Below, one piece after another: positions 61,593 through 64,000 of a DNA stretch of 64,000 nucleotides. Origin of the DNA: Mucilaginibacter sp. SJ. GTDB lineage: Bacteria; Bacteroidota; Bacteroidia; Sphingobacteriales; Sphingobacteriaceae. Below the pieces are notes generated by a model, which saw only the letters and a program-made list of their open reading frames with translations, made no database searches and was not told the origin of the DNA. The stretch lies in assembly GCF_028993635.1 (NCBI RefSeq), contig NZ_CP118631.1, positions 6,634,001 through 6,698,000 on the forward strand, written 5' to 3'. The position numbers and the translations under genes were made by a program. The first letter of the stretch is position 1. Each line of letters opens with the position of its first letter.

Positions 61593-62885
61593 ATGTCTCA
61601 CTATAAAATCGTCACCAGCCTTTTCGCTAATACTTTTAAATCCGTTGATCATAATGGTAATGGAAAAAGTAAGAACAATACAATTTTGATGGGGTCGTAC
61701 GTTTTACTTACCGGCAACGCCAGGGGCGATTGGCAGGAAGTAACTGCATTTAGCACAACCGGTTGGATCAGGAACAGCGATATTGGAGATGAGCCGGGGA
61801 TGAAAGTGTTTTTTGTGGATGTTGGTCAGGGAGACGGTGCACTTATTGAAGTTGGAAATAAATTTAAAATGCTGATTGACGGAGGGCCGGACACTAACCT
61901 TGGCAATTACCTCCGGAAATGGCAGTATAAATATTATTTCGACAGGAACGAGAAAGTTCATTTTGATTATGTGGTGATCAGCCACTTTGATAAAGATCAT
62001 TACCAGGGACTCATAGACATCATAAATGACGATCATTATACTTTTGGCACTATATTCCATAATGGTATAGCCAAATTTAATAGCGATAAAGCCGATTTTC
62101 CTGCCTCGTACAACACCGAGCTTGGAATCAAAAAGAAAAAAAATGGAGTGAATTATTTAACCACTTATTTTGACTCTATAGCGGATTTAATTGCTTTGAA
62201 GGCTAATGGCGGGATGCTCGACTTAATGCAGAAATTTACTTTTGCAGTTAGTAATGCCGGACAGCAGGGGCGGTTACAGAATTTTATGAGAGCCGATTAC
62301 CAAACAGGTTTGATCCAGGTACCTATTGCCGGTAAAACGCTCAAACTGGAGTTCCTTGCCCCGGTTGTTAAACATGATCCCGTGGAATATTTATATTTAG
62401 ATGATGAAGCCCACACAATTAATGGGCATAGCGTCGTCTTGAAATTGACCTATGGAAGTCGTTCCGTATTGTTTGGCGGAGATCTTAATTCGCAGGCTGA
62501 AGATCATTTGTTGAAACACTATGGCGAAAATAACCCATTTGAAGTGGATATCGCCAAGTCATGTCATCATGGTGCGTCGGAGTTTACAATTGAATATATG
62601 GCAAAGGTCAACCCATATGCTACCGTTATTTCTTCGGGAGATAATGAGTCATATTCGCACCCCAGGGCTGATGCGATAGGTTGTGCCGGAAGATATTCAA
62701 AATCAAAACGGCCACTGGTGTTCTCTACTGAACTTGCCAGGTCTACAAATATAACAACCGATAAGATCAAGTATGGTATGATCAACCTTAGATGTAACGG
62801 CGATGATATAATCATGGCGCAAATGAAGGAGGTTGTTTCCGGTGCTTTAGTTTGGGATCTTTATGACAAATTCGTCGAACTTTAA
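61593..62885 (+). CDS. ComEC/Rec2-like metallo-beta-lactamase-fold hydrolase
   Basis: The product is 430 residues from the ATG at 61593, which is preferred because the in-frame upstream extension (from 61524) lacks family similarity. The MBL domain begins with FFVDVGQGDGALIEVG and LIDGGPD, then the metal motif SHFDKDHYQG (H131, D133, D135, H136), and later VDIAKSCHHGASEF and SSGDNESYSHPRADA, as in the ComEC C-terminal nuclease-like domain. No transmembrane part of ComEC is present, so it is a free-standing cytoplasmic hydrolase, perhaps a nuclease or phosphodiesterase. Its N-terminus (residues 1-70) is an SH3-like extension. Confidence 0.88.
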   Translation: MSHYKIVTSLFANTFKSVDHNGNGKSKNNTILMGSYVLLTGNARGDWQEVTAFSTTGWIRNSDIGDEPGMKVFFVDVGQGDGALIEVGNKFKMLIDGGPDTNLGNYLRKWQYKYYFDRNEKVHFDYVVISHFDKDHYQGLIDIINDDHYTFGTIFHNGIAKFNSDKADFPASYNTELGIKKKKNGVNYLTTYFDSIADLIALKANGGMLDLMQKFTFAVSNAGQQGRLQNFMRADYQTGLIQVPIAGKTLKLEFLAPVVKHDPVEYLYLDDEAHTINGHSVVLKLTYGSRSVLFGGDLNSQAEDHLLKHYGENNPFEVDIAKSCHHGASEFTIEYMAKVNPYATVISSGDNESYSHPRADAIGCAGRYSKSKRPLVFSTELARSTNITTDKIKYGMINLRCNGDDIIMAQMKEVVSGALVWDLYDKFVEL

Positions 62886-63040
62886 ATAAAGCTTATCGGT
62901 TTTATTTCTTTATAAGCTTGCCCGCCCGGTATAACCCTGGCCTGTTTCCTGCCGTATAATTATAACGGGTGCCCGGCACTATATATTTACCGGGCATACC
63001 GGCCAACGACCGACCATTATTCTCTTATTTTGAAGTTTCA

Positions 63041-64000
63041 ATGAAAATCAGCCGATATTTCCGTGACCGGTATAATCAGATCCTTGCCCGGGAACCTGAA
63101 ATGCTCACCAAAGCCCGGATACGCATCCTCGCGCAGGCTATAATAGCCTTCATCTTTTTATTCGGTTTCCTGTTTATTTACAGTATAGTAGCAGACTGGG
63201 GGATTTTAATCAACGCAAGGTTGGGCGTATTCCTGTCGATTTTTATCATCACATTTGCGCTTTTTTTATTTAAGCAGCCCTGGACACGGGCCGGGCATGT
63301 ATTCCTGGCCTGTTTTACCGTTCTGATCTGGTCGGGTGCTTTACTATCCCGCCAGGGAGTAACCCTGGTGACCATTCAGTATACTTTGCTGATCATTACC
63401 GGCGGTTATTATATTCTTGGCGCCCGCTGGGGCCTGATTTATTCTCTGGCTAATCTGATACCTGTTATTGCCCTGGTGATCACGGAATACGTATTTAACT
63501 ATCATTTTCCCAGCCAGCAGTTAACCACAAAACCTTATGCTTTCGTTTTTGTCATGGTTTTCAATTTTATCCTGCTGGTTTTTATCCATTACAATTTCTT
63601 TAAAGCCTTCAGAAGAACCAACCGGACAGAGCAAAGACTCAAGGCCGACTTGCAGTTGGCGTTGACGGCCGCTCAGGAACTGGCCGCAGCGAAAACCAAT
63701 TTCCTGTCCACCATGTCTCACGAACTTCGTACCCCGCTGAACGCGGTGATTGGGATGTCTAATATCCTGGCGATGGAAAATAGACAGCCCGAACAAAAGG
63801 AAAATCTGGACATCCTGCGTTTTTCGGCGGAGAACCTGATGGCCATTATCAATGATATACTGGATTTTAATAAAATAGATGCAGGCCAAGTAGAACTGGA
63901 GCAAAACGATTTCCGGTTGGACGATCTCCTGAAAAATGTATATGGTGCCTTTCGATCAAAAGCTGTAGCAAAAAGCCTGGACTTTTCCTATTTTCCCGAT
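63041..64000 (+). CDS. Sensor histidine kinase, N-terminal part, cut by window edge
   Basis: From the ATG at 63041 the frame stays open for 320 codons to the last base. The first 190 residues contain about five to six hydrophobic segments (for example QAIIAFIFLFGFLFIYSIV and FVFVMVFNFILLVFIHYNFF), followed by a linker coiled coil and the HisKA dimerisation domain with H227 in SHELRTPLNAVIGMS. The ATPase domain, and probably a receiver domain, lie beyond the window. Ligand and target are unknown. Confidence 0.9.
   Translation, partial: MKISRYFRDRYNQILAREPEMLTKARIRILAQAIIAFIFLFGFLFIYSIVADWGILINARLGVFLSIFIITFALFLFKQPWTRAGHVFLACFTVLIWSGALLSRQGVTLVTIQYTLLIITGGYYILGARWGLIYSLANLIPVIALVITEYVFNYHFPSQQLTTKPYAFVFVMVFNFILLVFIHYNFFKAFRRTNRTEQRLKADLQLALTAAQELAAAKTNFLSTMSHELRTPLNAVIGMSNILAMENRQPEQKENLDILRFSAENLMAIINDILDFNKIDAGQVELEQNDFRLDDLLKNVYGAFRSKAVAKSLDFSYFPD

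Noticed and set aside
1..64000. CRISPR arrays, rRNA genes and classic insertion sequences
   Set aside because: No regularly spaced repeats, rRNA segments or transposase genes were seen.

Overview
The window looks like chromosome of a Bacteroidota bacterium of the family Sphingobacteriaceae; Mucilaginibacter or a close relative is my best guess, from overall character and not from a database search. Supporting signs are a SusC/SusD pair, a hybrid two-component sensor with a periplasmic propeller, lipoproteins of Bacteroidota type, promoters with a TAnnTTTG -7 element, and few Shine-Dalgarno sequences.

Layout. (a) 1-18.3 kb: a carbohydrate-related region with a partial hybrid sensor, a DUF1080 protein paired with a large heme-binding dehydrogenase-like protein, a DUF3863-type secreted protein, a PHP-domain protein, and a SusC-SusD-lipoprotein operon on the minus strand. 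(b) 18.9-30.5 kb: a convergent NarL-type regulator and TPR histidine kinase, small secreted proteins, a two-lobed pepsin-like lipoprotein protease, an Lrp regulator divergent from a DHA2 efflux pump, and housekeeping-type DinB, VOC, AraC and FAD oxidoreductase genes. (c) 30,791-51,697: a 20.9-kb integrative and mobilizable element inserted in the 3' end of a tRNA-Pro gene. (d) 51.7-64 kb: a second tRNA-Pro, an alpha/beta hydrolase, an ABC transporter with a permease-M1 peptidase fusion, a DUF2975/HTH pair, small proteins, a ComEC-like hydrolase and a truncated hybrid histidine kinase.

The island carries a tyrosine integrase, two excisionase-like HTH proteins, a MobC/relaxase pair beside a hairpin-rich candidate oriT, and a dense set of defence-type genes: a PD-(D/E)XK nuclease with a partner protein, an XRE regulator divergent from a HEPN plus SWIM-zinc-finger operon, a Hachiman system (hamA/hamB), a type IIG restriction-modification enzyme, a serine invertase and a Fic protein.

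The most striking observation is that the type IIG gene faces, tail to tail, a promoterless second copy of its own specificity domain. The two share an exact 22-bp inverted repeat in the same reading frame (47613-47634 and 48920-48941), and an invertase gene lies just outside. Inversion would exchange the last 205 residues for a different 226-residue specificity segment with no frame change. I read this as a phase-variable type IIG system driven by DNA inversion. Second-rank candidates are the HEPN/SWIM operon, the nuclease pair, and three evenly spaced operator-like repeats upstream of fic.
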